Below are positions 33,168 through 41,580 of a DNA stretch of 41,744 bases, in pieces; positions within the stretch are counted from its first letter, which is position 1, and every line of letters starts with the position of its first letter. The stretch is from an uncultured Lachnospiraceae bacterium (GTDB lineage: Bacteria; Bacillota; Clostridia; Lachnospirales; Lachnospiraceae), in the NCBI GenBank assembly GCA_902797675.1, contig CADBTR010000110.1, forward strand, positions 1 to 41,744, in the 5' to 3' direction. The notes below the pieces were generated by a model, which was not told the DNA's origin, made no database searches, and saw nothing but the letters and a program-made list of their open reading frames with translations. Made by a program: the position numbers and the translations under genes.

Positions 33168-34457
33168 TCATTTATAATAATCAAATTCATGCCCGTAAAT
33201 ACGCACGGTATCTCCGTCCTGAATTCCCAATTCCTCCAACTGATCCAATATCCCATTATCGCGCATGAATTGCTGGAAGAATAAAAATCCTTTCTCCGAT
33301 TCCAGATTTGTATAGCCCAGCATTTTCTCAATACGCGGTCCTTCGATGAGAAATACTTCTTCCTCTTCATCTTTCGTTACGGTAAATGGTTCCTCCGGAT
33401 CATCATAGTAAAGATTCGGATCAAATTCTTTTTCGTAAATAATCGGTTTGGAATCCATATTTTTCAGGATATGATGGACATCGTACAACAATTCTCTTAC
33501 CCCTTTTCCGCTTACGGCGGAAATCGGATAGACTTTGATCCCTTTCGGTTCAAATTCCTCTTTAATAAGGTCTATATAAGTCGTATCACCATCATATAAA
33601 GTATCGATTTTATTTGCCGCGATCACTTGTGGTTTTTTCAGCAGTTCGGGATTGTATGCCTCTAATTCGGCATTGATCTGATTGATGTCATTTACCGGAT
33701 CACGTCCCTCTACCGATGCTGCGTCCACCATGTGGATGATCACCTTGGTGCGTTCGATATGCCTTAAGAATTCATGTCCCAGTCCGACGCCTTTACTTGC
33801 GCCCTCGATCAATCCCGGTATATCCGCGATGACAAAACCGTCGCTGCCGTCTAAGTCAACAACGCCAAGATTTGGATTCAGCGTGGTGAAATGATAATTT
33901 GCAATTTTAGGTTTTGCATTTGTCACTCTCGATAAAAATGTTGATTTTCCCACATTTGGAAATCCTACAAGTCCCACATCCGCGATCACTTTCAATTCCA
34001 GTCTTACCCAAAGTTCTTTTGCCGGGGTACCCGGTTTTGCATATCTCGGTACCTGCATGGTAGCAGTGGCAAAGTGTTGATTTCCTTTTCCGCCCCGTCC
34101 GCCTTTTAATATGACCTCACGCATATTATCGCCGGACATATCGGCAATTACTTTTCCGGTGGCGTCATCCTTGATGACAGTGCCTTCCGGAACTTTTAAG
34201 ATCAGGTCTTCTCCGTCTTTTCCATGCTGATTTTTTTTACTTCCCTCTTCTCCACTCTGGGCAACATATTTCCTTACATGCCTAAAATCGGTCAGAGTAT
34301 TTAAACCTTTGTCAACTTCAAAGATAATATCGCCGCCGTCACCGCCGTCACCGCCGTCCGGACCTCCGTCCGGCACAAATAACTCCCGACGGAAACTGAT
34401 GTGTCCATCGCCGCCTTTTCCTGATTTGATAAATATTTTCGCACTGTCTGCAAACAT
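33168..34457 (-). CDS. obg: GTPase Obg
   Basis: Obg is an essential GTPase in 50S assembly and stress signalling. The 429-aa product has the glycine-rich Obg fold (SGKGGDGHISFRRE, GGPDGGDGGDGGDIIF), a G domain from about residue 160 (GFPNVGKSTFLSRVT, DIPGL, NKID) and the C-terminal OCT domain typical of Firmicutes. GAGGAGG lies before the ATG. It heads the obg-yhbY-nadD-yqeK-rsfS run; a 243-bp structured gap separates it from rpmA. Confidence 0.97.
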   Translation of the reverse strand: MFADSAKIFIKSGKGGDGHISFRRELFVPDGGPDGGDGGDGGDIIFEVDKGLNTLTDFRHVRKYVAQSGEEGSKKNQHGKDGEDLILKVPEGTVIKDDATGKVIADMSGDNMREVILKGGRGGKGNQHFATATMQVPRYAKPGTPAKELWVRLELKVIADVGLVGFPNVGKSTFLSRVTNAKPKIANYHFTTLNPNLGVVDLDGSDGFVIADIPGLIEGASKGVGLGHEFLRHIERTKVIIHMVDAASVEGRDPVNDINQINAELEAYNPELLKKPQVIAANKIDTLYDGDTTYIDLIKEEFEPKGIKVYPISAVSGKGVRELLYDVHHILKNMDSKPIIYEKEFDPNLYYDDPEEPFTVTKDEEEEVFLIEGPRIEKMLGYTNLESEKGFLFFQQFMRDNGILDQLEELGIQDGDTVRIYGHEFDYYK

Positions 34458-34482
34458 CTGCCGCCTCCTCGTTTTTCTGTCT

Positions 34483-34532
34483 CCGGCTCCTAATTGAGTA
34501 GGAGCCGGATTTCATCTCCCTCCTACTCAATT
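34483..34532 (-). repeat. Two mutually exclusive hairpins upstream of obg
   Basis: Stem A pairs 34492-34504 with 34520-34532 (13 bp, perfect). Stem B pairs 34483-34492 with 34499-34508 (10 bp, core CCGGCTCCTA). The segment 34492-34504 takes part in both, so only one can form. They lie 25-75 bp before the obg ATG, a position suited to attenuation or translation control, or they may be a dispersed palindromic repeat. Confidence 0.5.
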
Positions 34533-34578
34533 TTCGCACCTGCAAACAGCTCGAAGCTACGCCTCTCGCTGTTCTTGC

Positions 34579-34623
34579 GGGCATCAGTGCCAGCTTGTGC
34601 AAGCACATCTGGCACTGATGCCC
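34579..34623. repeat. 14-bp perfect hairpin in the rpmA-obg gap
   Basis: 34579-34592 pairs perfectly with 34610-34623 (core GCATCAGTGCCA), with a 17-nt loop that itself holds the short complement TTGTGC/GCACA. No T-run follows. It may belong to a repeated element. Confidence 0.55.
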
Positions 34624-34632
34624 TGGTTGCTG

Positions 34633-34687
34633 CAAAAAAGGCTTCAATCATTTTTTCTGTATCCACAGAGCAAATAGATTGAAGCCT
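34633..34687 (-). terminator. rpmA terminator
   Basis: Minus strand: AGGCTTCAATC (34687-34677) pairs perfectly with GATTGAAGCCT (34649-34639), 27-nt loop, followed by TTTTT and GC. It begins 14 bp after the rpmA stop. Confidence 0.75.
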
Positions 34688-34700
34688 GATCCGTCATTGA

Positions 34701-34985
34701 TTATTCAGCTACAGGATAGATGGAAACCTGTTTCTTATCTCTTCCTTTTCTCTCGAAACGAACGACACCGTCGGTCAAAGCGAATAATGTATCATCGCCG
34801 CCTCTGCCCACATTCAATCCCGGATGAATGTGTGTACCGCGCTGTCTGTAAAGGATATTGCCGGCCTTTACAAACTGTCCGTCTGCTCTCTTGGCACCTA
34901 ATCTCTTGGACTCGGAATCTCTACCGTTCTTAGTAGAACCAACTCCTTTTTTATGAGCGAATAACTGAAGATTCAATTCTAACAT
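34701..34985 (-). CDS. rpmA: 50S ribosomal protein L27, with Prp-cleaved leader peptide
   Basis: The 94-aa product is L27, which lies near the peptidyl-transferase centre ([38 protein letters not shown]). It carries the N-terminal extension LELNLQLFA before AHKKG that Firmicutes remove with the protease Prp, here encoded just upstream. Its ribosome site AAGGAGG is formed by the last codons of prp, so the two are coupled. A terminator follows. Confidence 0.97.
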   Translation of the reverse strand: MLELNLQLFAHKKGVGSTKNGRDSESKRLGAKRADGQFVKAGNILYRQRGTHIHPGLNVGRGGDDTLFALTDGVVRFERKGRDKKQVSIYPVAE

Positions 34986-34989
34986 AAGG

Positions 34990-35322
34990 TTATACCTCCT
35001 TCATCGATATCTTAATATAAGTCTTATCTGTATAGGTTCTCTCGACCTCTTTTAATCCAAGTAACAGAGAATCTATCAATAATGTGGATTCCGAACTGAC
35101 TTCACCTTCAAAACTGCAGGTGAGCAATCCCTTTTCATTGTCTGTATTTGCTATTATCCTGTCGGTGGTAAACAATTCAATGGAATTGACTGTATTGATC
35201 GCCAACATGGAAACAGCCGCACATACAATATCACTTCCCGCCTCGGCATAGCCTGCATGACCGGAAAGGGAAAAACCGCGGTAGCCACCGTCAGAATCCT
35301 TAAAAAAAGTGGCTTTTATCAT
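34990..35322 (-). CDS. prp: Ribosomal-processing cysteine protease Prp
   Basis: Prp removes the N-terminal extension of L27. The 110-aa product has the catalytic His and Cys in [20 protein letters not shown] (His about 22, Cys about 34). It starts 2 bp after the rplU stop and ends 4 bp before rpmA, the usual L21-Prp-L27 order. With little ribosome site of its own, it is probably translated by coupling to rplU. Confidence 0.95.
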   Translation of the reverse strand: MIKATFFKDSDGGYRGFSLSGHAGYAEAGSDIVCAAVSMLAINTVNSIELFTTDRIIANTDNEKGLLTCSFEGEVSSESTLLIDSLLLGLKEVERTYTDKTYIKISMKEV

Positions 35323-35324
35323 AA

Positions 35325-35636
35325 TTAAGCGTTGATCTTATTTACTTTGACAACGGTAAGCTGCTGTCTGTGACCCTGCTTCTTGTGATAGCCTGTTTTT
35401 CTCTTATACTTGTAAACAACCACTTTCTTATCTTTAATGTTGTTGATTACTTCTGCTTCTACAGTCGCGCCTGCCACTGTCGGGGCACCAACCTTAAGAT
35501 CTCCGTCATTGCCTACGAGAAGAACCTGATCAAAAGTAAATGTCTGTCCAGCTTCTACGCCTAACTTTTCTACTTTAATTACATCGCCTTCTGAAACCTT
35601 ATACTGCTTTCCACCTGTTGCAATTACTGCGTACAT
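35325..35636 (-). CDS. rplU: 50S ribosomal protein L21
   Basis: L21 is a 23S-binding 50S protein. The product is 103 aa, the usual length: MYAVIATGGKQYKVSEGDVI, LGVEAGQTFTFDQVLLVG, and the basic end KYKRKTGYHKKQGHRQQLT. The start at 35636 follows AAGGAGGTG; a longer frame to 35711 crosses the leader RNA. It is first in the rplU-prp-rpmA operon with its own promoter and leader. Confidence 0.97.
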   Translation of the reverse strand: MYAVIATGGKQYKVSEGDVIKVEKLGVEAGQTFTFDQVLLVGNDGDLKVGAPTVAGATVEAEVINNIKDKKVVVYKYKRKTGYHKKQGHRQQLTVVKVNKINA

Positions 35637-35769
35637 TCCGGTACACCTCCTTAAAATATTTAATGTCGTAAGGATACTCCTTACACATGTACTCGCTGGT
35701 TTTGGTGGCATACGCTCTTTAACCTGACCATGCGGTACCGTAACTGTCTGCGTCCTCTTAAACGGACAC
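35637..35769 (-). ncRNA. L21 leader (autoregulatory mRNA element)
   Basis: The rplU leader holds GCGTATGCCACCAAAACC followed by AGCGAGTACATG (minus strand, about 35717-35688), which resembles the conserved core of the Firmicute L21 leader as remembered. A 7-bp hairpin GTAAGGA/TCCTTAC follows. Binding of L21 to this RNA is thought to reduce its own synthesis. The identification is from memory of the motif, not a covariance search. Confidence 0.6.
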
Positions 35770-35775
35770 TAAAAC

Positions 35776-35804
35776 AGTTTAGCATACTTCGTTTTTTATG
35801 TCAA
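35776..35804 (-). promoter_or_regulatory. rplU-prp-rpmA promoter
   Basis: Minus strand: TTGACA (35804-35799), 17-bp spacer, TAAACT (35781-35776). It lies between the rng stop (35872) and rplU, so ribosomal genes can be made independently of rng. Confidence 0.75.
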
Positions 35805-35871
35805 GAAGGATTTTTATTTTCGACATAAAAAAACATTGTGAACAGTGCTGTAAACAGCCTTATAAATACTC

Positions 35872-37065
35872 TTATGAATACTCTGAGAGATACGGCAGGC
35901 GATCCGTTGTTTTCTTCCTTGTAAGTTCCATCAGATGAAGCTTTGTGATATCCACCACCGAAGTTTTCACCGGATCGTAAGAAGTCACTTCCCGCATATA
36001 ACGAAGAAGGGCTTCCGTATGAACTTCCAACGTCATATCAATAAAATCGATCAGAATGATTCCCGACAGATTACGCAGGCGAAGCTGCCTCGCAATCTCA
36101 AGCGCAGCCTCTTTGTTGATCCTGAAAAACAATTCTTCCGGATCTTTCCCTTTTTCACATTTTCCGGTATTGACATCGATCACTGTCATAGCCTCGGTAT
36201 ATTCTATAATAAGATATGCCCCTGACCGCAGCCACACCTTCTTGGCGTAAGCTTCCGAAAATGCTTTTTCAAAGCGGTATAATTTATCAAGAGACAATAA
36301 GGGATCTTCATAATATTGAACAGAAACGGCCGGATAAGAAGAAAACATCGTTTCATACATAGAAAACAGATCTTTCTGATCCGTCAGGATCCGGCAGTCC
36401 GAACCGTCTTTTACCACATCCAGCAGGAAATTGGTGCAGCGGGAAGGCGCTTCTTTCAATACATGGTACTTAGGTCTTGTCTCTGCTGTCTTTAAAATAT
36501 CGTGGTACTCAAGTACTATTTTTTCCATTTCTCCCATCAAAGTATCTATTGGTACTTTGGTACTCTCCGTCCGGAACAGAAGTCCGAAATGTTCTTCTGA
36601 CAGGCTGCTCTCAAAGGCTTGTCTGCAAATGTCTTTCAATTTCTGATCTTTGATCTTTGAGGAAAAGGTAATCCCCTCTCGTCCATGGGTCAATACAAGA
36701 TATCTTCCTGTCAGGGAAAATTGCGTGGTCAAAACTGCATCTTTCGTCTTGATGGCGTCTTTTGCCACCTGCACAAGGATTCGGTCCCCCTTACAGAGTT
36801 TTGCTGGATTTTGACGGTTAAGAGGCTGTATCAATGCGTGTTTCAAAGAAAGATATCCGATGGTATCCGGTGCGATCTCCACAAACGCCGCATCGATATT
36901 CTTAACGATATCCCGGATATGTCCCACGACGATCTCTCCGATCAGGGACGGATGTTCCTGTTGAAAAATCTTTAATTCAACAGGAACTCCCTCTTCACTT
37001 CCCCAGGGCTCTGTCAACATCCCCAAAGTAGTGTTCTCTTTCTTTGTCAAAATGATCTGTTTCAT
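35872..37065 (-). CDS. rng: Ribonuclease G/E family protein
   Basis: This endoribonuclease cleaves single-stranded RNA in mRNA turnover and rRNA processing. The 397-aa product has an S1-like domain (GEIVVGHIRDIVKNIDAAFV, IGYLSL) and the DNase I-like catalytic site AMTVIDVNTGK and IILIDFIDM with the metal aspartates. It ends at DRLPYLSEYS, without the CPxCxG zinc link of E. coli RNase E/G (about 490 aa or more). Its ATG directly follows the DUF2344 stop (TAGATG), with GGAGAGGAG upstream. Confidence 0.93.
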   Translation of the reverse strand: MKQIILTKKENTTLGMLTEPWGSEEGVPVELKIFQQEHPSLIGEIVVGHIRDIVKNIDAAFVEIAPDTIGYLSLKHALIQPLNRQNPAKLCKGDRILVQVAKDAIKTKDAVLTTQFSLTGRYLVLTHGREGITFSSKIKDQKLKDICRQAFESSLSEEHFGLLFRTESTKVPIDTLMGEMEKIVLEYHDILKTAETRPKYHVLKEAPSRCTNFLLDVVKDGSDCRILTDQKDLFSMYETMFSSYPAVSVQYYEDPLLSLDKLYRFEKAFSEAYAKKVWLRSGAYLIIEYTEAMTVIDVNTGKCEKGKDPEELFFRINKEAALEIARQLRLRNLSGIILIDFIDMTLEVHTEALLRYMREVTSYDPVKTSVVDITKLHLMELTRKKTTDRLPYLSEYS

Positions 37066-37809
37066 CTAAAGAATCTCCTCTCCAAAAAAATCAAGAGGCT
37101 TCAGATCCGGTTTTGCCTCGCTTCCGGCATTTCCATAGACCTCCAGTCTGGAAACGGAATAGGCAAAAACAGGAAATTCCCTGTTCAGATATTGATAAAA
37201 TGCTTTTAAGACAAGTTCCGGCTTTAAATTATTGACACTTCCTGTGGCAAGCTTTAAAAAAATTCCCGTTTTTCCCGCCATCGGATGGATTCCCAAGTTT
37301 TCCCCGTCTTCCACACATTCCATGTCATAGATCATAGGGCGGATATCAATAATGGCGCTGCTTTTCTTCGTCTCTTTTTCAATCAATATCTCAGGCAAGG
37401 CCATAAATTCCCTGAATTTTTCAAATAACGCCGGCTCTGTTTCATATCCTTCCCGTTCCGTCACAAAATAATCTGCTGCCGCAACGGAACTCATGGCATT
37501 CGGCGTATTCTCGGGAAGCGCAATATAACGAAGCACATCCACTCCTTCTACGGAGGATCGATTCAGAGAAAGAAGGGATTCTTTGGAACTTTTCGTACTG
37601 TGTACTTCAATGTCTGTATATTCCCCGAATCCCTGCATCCCTACGCCCAAAGGCGCGGCGAAGGACATAATCTGATGCGGAGAAAATCCGGCGGAATAAC
37701 AGATATCGATTTCTGCCCGGCGAACCAGTTTTTGAAAATACCGGAGCATATCCAGATGCCCCACAAACTTTACGGGACCATATTTTGCAAATTTAATTCT
37801 TATTTTCAA
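37066..37809 (-). CDS. DUF2344 / TIGR03936 protein, partner of radical-SAM protein
   Basis: This 247-aa protein of unknown function (KIRIKFAKYGPVKFVGHLDMLRYFQK, RRAEIDICYSAGFSPHQIMSFA, GVGMQGFGEYTDIEV) is nearly always found after the TIGR03960 radical-SAM gene and before rng/rplU. The start is taken as TTG 37809, with GAGGAGG upstream; this overlaps the radical-SAM end by 17 bp. A longer frame to 38016 lies wholly inside the upstream gene and is rejected. It may work with the radical-SAM protein, perhaps in ribosome or RNA modification; this is inferred from position. Confidence 0.85.
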   Translation of the reverse strand: MKIRIKFAKYGPVKFVGHLDMLRYFQKLVRRAEIDICYSAGFSPHQIMSFAAPLGVGMQGFGEYTDIEVHSTKSSKESLLSLNRSSVEGVDVLRYIALPENTPNAMSSVAAADYFVTEREGYETEPALFEKFREFMALPEILIEKETKKSSAIIDIRPMIYDMECVEDGENLGIHPMAGKTGIFLKLATGSVNNLKPELVLKAFYQYLNREFPVFAYSVSRLEVYGNAGSEAKPDLKPLDFFGEEIL

Positions 37810-39655
37810 AACAGATTCCTCCTCCAAAACGCACTGCGCCGCATCCCTGACATTGCACTTTGCAATTCGGTGATACTTCTTCTTTTTGAGATTTTTTCCA
37901 TTCCCGCAGCAAAAATTCCTTTGTGACACCTGCATCGATAAAATCCCACGGGAATATTTCGTCCTCTTTTCTCGGACGGGTTGTGTAGAAATCAATGTCA
38001 ATTCCTGCATCTTCAATCGCTTTCAACCAATATTCATGGTGATAGGAATCCCCCCAGGAATCAAAGAGACAACCGTTTTGATAGGCAAGATAAACTACTT
38101 TTGAAACTTTTCTGTCTCCCCTTGCCAAAAGTCCCTCGATAAAGGAAACGTCCGCCTCATGCCAGTTATATTTTAAACTCTTGCGGTTTAACATTTCCTT
38201 CATACGATTATTTACGATTCTGGCTCTGTTTAAAAAATCTTCCTTTGTACACATAGGCGCCCATTGAAAAGGCGTAAACGGTTTCGGAATAAAAAATGAC
38301 GTACTGGCAGTGACATTCACTTTTCCGTTCCGTTCCGATTTCGGGATTTCATAATAGGTCTCAGCCACCCGCTCCGAAAGCTCCGCTATGCCTCGCATGT
38401 CTTCCTCTGTCTCCGAGGGAAGTCCCAGCATAAAATAAAGTTTTACTTTATTCCAGCCTCCGTGAAACGCCAGATCACAGCCATGCAGGATATTTTCTTC
38501 CGTAAGACCTTTATTGATCACATTGCGCAGACGCTGCGTACCGGCTTCCGGCGCAAAAGTAAGACTCGTTTTCTTTACATCCTGAACTTTGCTCATGACA
38601 TCAAGAGAAAACGCATCCACTCTGAGTGACGGAAGAGAAATATTGACGCCCTTCCCCTGATATGTTTCAATCAGAAATTCAAGTAATTCGTTGAGATGAC
38701 TGTAATCACTGGAACTTAAGGAACTTAAGGAAATTTCCTCATATCCGCTGTTCTTTAGCATTTTGACTGCCATCTCTTTTAAAAATTCCACGTCCCGCTC
38801 TCTGACCGGACGATAAATCTGCCCTGCCTGGCAAAAGCGGCAGCCCCGGATACAGCCCCGCTGAATCTCCAATACAACCCGATCCTGTGTGGCGCGTATA
38901 AAAGGAACCAGCGGCTTTTCCGGATAATAGGTATGACTTAAATCCATCACCAGTTCTTTTGTCACCGTATTCTTTGCATGAGAGTTATTGGATGAAAAAC
39001 CGGCAACGGTACCGTCCTCGTGATAGGAAACATCCAGAAAAGAAGGAACATAGATGCCGGAGATTTCCGCAGCCTGCTGTAAAAATTCCTTTCTTGTTCC
39101 GCCTTTTTTCTCATTTTCCCGATATCTTTGGATCAATTCCCGATAAGACGTCTCACCCTCTCCGATATAAAACAGATCAAAAAAATCAGCAATAGGTTCC
39201 GGATTATAGGTACAGGGTCCCCCGCCGATCACAATGGGATCTTCTTCGGTGCGCTCTGCCGCATAAATCGGAATATTGCTTAAGTCAAGGATCTGTAAAA
39301 TATTCGTATAACACATTTCGTATTGAACAGTGATCCCCAGAAAATCCATGCTTTTTACGGGATCCTGTGTCTCAAGGGTAAAAAGCGGGATCTTTTTTTC
39401 GCGCATGATATGATCCAGATCATGCCACGGGGAGTATACGCGTTCGCAATATACTCCCTCCATCTGATTAAACATATCGTAAAGAATCTGAATTCCCAGA
39501 TGGGACATTCCGATCTCATAAACATCCGGAAAACACATGGCAAATCGTACATCGACCGTTGACAGATCTTTACGGACCATATTTACTTCATTTCCAATAT
39601 ATCTGGCAGGTTTATCAATACTCATCAGAATTTCATCGGATAATGCCTGTCTCAT
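37793..39655 (-). CDS. B12-binding-type radical-SAM protein (TIGR03960 family)
   Basis: This 620-aa radical-SAM enzyme has the [4Fe-4S] motif in IQRGCIRGCRFCQAGQIYRP (C-x3-C-x2-C, about residues 268-275), preceded by a cobalamin-binding-type domain (about 20-180; IGMSHLGIQILYDMF, VIGGGPCTYNPEPIADFFD) and followed by a TIM-barrel (SLSSLSSSDYSHL, LTFAPEAGTQRLR). The C-terminus has extra cysteines (VQCQGCG, GGICFENK). The reaction is unknown. AGAGGTAT lies before the ATG. The pair with the DUF2344 gene is a fixed Firmicute unit. Confidence 0.92.
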   Translation of the reverse strand: MRQALSDEILMSIDKPARYIGNEVNMVRKDLSTVDVRFAMCFPDVYEIGMSHLGIQILYDMFNQMEGVYCERVYSPWHDLDHIMREKKIPLFTLETQDPVKSMDFLGITVQYEMCYTNILQILDLSNIPIYAAERTEEDPIVIGGGPCTYNPEPIADFFDLFYIGEGETSYRELIQRYRENEKKGGTRKEFLQQAAEISGIYVPSFLDVSYHEDGTVAGFSSNNSHAKNTVTKELVMDLSHTYYPEKPLVPFIRATQDRVVLEIQRGCIRGCRFCQAGQIYRPVRERDVEFLKEMAVKMLKNSGYEEISLSSLSSSDYSHLNELLEFLIETYQGKGVNISLPSLRVDAFSLDVMSKVQDVKKTSLTFAPEAGTQRLRNVINKGLTEENILHGCDLAFHGGWNKVKLYFMLGLPSETEEDMRGIAELSERVAETYYEIPKSERNGKVNVTASTSFFIPKPFTPFQWAPMCTKEDFLNRARIVNNRMKEMLNRKSLKYNWHEADVSFIEGLLARGDRKVSKVVYLAYQNGCLFDSWGDSYHHEYWLKAIEDAGIDIDFYTTRPRKEDEIFPWDFIDAGVTKEFLLREWKKSQKEEVSPNCKVQCQGCGAVRFGGGICFENKN

Positions 39656-39676
39656 AATATACCTCTCTCGTATAAT

Positions 39677-40933
39677 CTACCTTCTTGCAAGTTCTGTTGT
39701 GATATCTTCCCAGGTAATATTTTTTTCTGCCATCAGAACCATCATATGATACAAAAAGTCGGAAATCTCGTATTTGATTTCTTCCGGATTCGGATTCTTT
39801 GCGGCGATGACGATCTCTGTGGCTTCTTCACCGCATTTTTTAAGGATCTTATCGATTCCTTTCTCAAACAGGTAGTTGGTATAAGAACCCTCTTTCGGAT
39901 GTTTTTTCCGGTCCAGAATTACCTGAAATACATCATCAAATACCTTGTAGGGATTCCGCTCCGTATAATCTTTCTTCACAATTTCATTAAAGAAGCAGGA
40001 ATGACTTCCGGTATGGCAGGCAGCGCCTACCTGATATACTTTTGCAAGGATCGTATCTTTATCACAGTCTGCTTTTAATTCCTTCCAATACTGAAAATGA
40101 CCGCTTGTCAGACCTTTTTCCCACTGCTCCTCTCTGCTGCGGCTGTAATAGGTCATTCTGCCGCTCTCAAAGGTATGAAGATAAGCCTCCTCGTTCATAT
40201 AAGCAAGCATCAAAACTTCATCTGTTTTATAATCCTGTACGATAACAGGAATAAGTCCCTTATCATCCGTCTTCAATTCGCTGAATTGCAATTTCGGCTG
40301 ATAGCGAAGCACCGGTATTCCGTATTCTGCCGCTTCTGCTTTTTGCGCATAAAAAGAAGTGGTTTCCTCCAAAGCCGGATAACAATATCCGTAACAATTC
40401 TCATGATAATCCGTCTCAAAATTAAATACGCTTCCCCGATATAAGACAGGAAGTGAAAGAGTACGGTCGGATTCCTGCCATATGGCTTTTACGATCAGAG
40501 AAGCTCCCTCTTCTTTCCATTTTTCACATTCTTCAGGCGTTACTTTCCCGGCAAGAAGAGCGATCTTTTCTTTTCCAAAGCGATCTGCTGCCTCCTTGAT
40601 CAATTTGCGGTTGCTGTCCTGGTTCATATTCAAAAAGACCATGGCAGCTCCGGCATAGAGATATTTTTTTACATCCTCCAACCGCCTGATGTTGCCGCCT
40701 GTTATCACCGGCGCGTCTGTTTCGGTCACGATTGCCTTTATGGTATCGATATTTTTTTCATGCTCTTCATCGCTTGCGGAGATGTCTGTGATAAAAAGAA
40801 GATCCGCCCCGAGATTATTGCTTGTTACAGCCCGTCCCACAGCTCCCTCTGAAATCGTCTGCCGGATATCGTCTGATCTTACCGCCCATCCGTCTCTTAA
40901 AATCAATTCCTGTGCAAATTTAAAATAATCCAT
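39677..40933 (-). CDS. hisIE: HisIE with extra N-terminal HisA/HisF-like domain
   Basis: This 418-aa fusion has three parts. Residues 1-210 resemble half of a HisA/HisF phosphoribosyl barrel ([41 protein letters not shown]) but lack the catalytic aspartate near the N-terminus. Residues about 220-315 are phosphoribosyl-AMP cyclohydrolase ([37 protein letters not shown]). Residues about 325-418 are phosphoribosyl-ATP pyrophosphatase ([29 protein letters not shown]). HisI and HisE carry out steps 3 and 2 of histidine synthesis. It lies 20 bp after hisB, with AGAGGA before the ATG. Confidence 0.92.
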   Translation of the reverse strand: MDYFKFAQELILRDGWAVRSDDIRQTISEGAVGRAVTSNNLGADLLFITDISASDEEHEKNIDTIKAIVTETDAPVITGGNIRRLEDVKKYLYAGAAMVFLNMNQDSNRKLIKEAADRFGKEKIALLAGKVTPEECEKWKEEGASLIVKAIWQESDRTLSLPVLYRGSVFNFETDYHENCYGYCYPALEETTSFYAQKAEAAEYGIPVLRYQPKLQFSELKTDDKGLIPVIVQDYKTDEVLMLAYMNEEAYLHTFESGRMTYYSRSREEQWEKGLTSGHFQYWKELKADCDKDTILAKVYQVGAACHTGSHSCFFNEIVKKDYTERNPYKVFDDVFQVILDRKKHPKEGSYTNYLFEKGIDKILKKCGEEATEIVIAAKNPNPEEIKYEISDFLYHMMVLMAEKNITWEDITTELARR

Positions 40934-40953
40934 CTTCTATCGATCCTCTCTTT

Positions 40954-41550
40954 CTACAAACTTCCTTTTGTTGAAAGAACGGAAGTAATCCGTTCATCTT
41001 GTGTGACTGCCTGATCCAAAGACTTTGCAAAGCTCTTGAAGGCAGCTTCTATGATATGGTGATCGTTGTCACCGGATAATTGCTTAAAATGCAGATTCAT
41101 CATGGCAGAATAAGATATGGCATAGAAAAATTCCTTTGTCATTGCCGTATCAAAATATCCGCAACGTTCTCCCGTAAAATGAAAATCCTGCATAAAATAA
41201 GGACGTCCCGAGAGATCCAGTGCGCACATCATAAGGGTTTCGTCCATAGGCAGGATCGCCGAGCCGTAACGCCGGATCGCTTTCTTATCCCCCACAGCTT
41301 CGCGGATTGCCTGTCCCAATACGATTCCGGTATCTTCCACAAGATGGTGACAATCTACATACAGATCTCCCTTGGCTTTCAATTTCAAATCAAACAAACC
41401 ATGTCTTGTAAAATTATTTAACATATGGTCAAAAAATCCAACACCGGTATCAATCTCCGCTTTTCCGCTTCCGTCTAAGTTAATGGTCAGATCAATGTCA
41501 GTTTCTCCGGTCACGCGGTGCACCGTTGCCGTTCGCTTCAAATCACTCAT
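40954..41550 (-). CDS. hisB: Imidazoleglycerol-phosphate dehydratase
   Basis: HisB catalyses the dehydration step of histidine synthesis. The 198-aa product has the manganese-binding repeats DCHHLVEDTGI (about 62-72) and DNDHHIIEAAFKSFA (about 162-176), with FFDHMLNNF near 37. The start MSDLKRTATVHR at 41550 matches the family length and has GGGGAA upstream; the frame from 41580 adds ten atypical residues. It is followed by hisIE on the same strand. Confidence 0.96.
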   Translation of the reverse strand: MSDLKRTATVHRVTGETDIDLTINLDGSGKAEIDTGVGFFDHMLNNFTRHGLFDLKLKAKGDLYVDCHHLVEDTGIVLGQAIREAVGDKKAIRRYGSAILPMDETLMMCALDLSGRPYFMQDFHFTGERCGYFDTAMTKEFFYAISYSAMMNLHFKQLSGDNDHHIIEAAFKSFAKSLDQAVTQDERITSVLSTKGSL

Positions 41551-41580
41551 TTTTATTCCCCATCTTTCTGCGAAAGACAC

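Noticed and set aside
37810..38016. N-terminal extension of the DUF2344 protein
   Set aside because: It is contained within the radical-SAM coding region in another frame and lacks family sequence.
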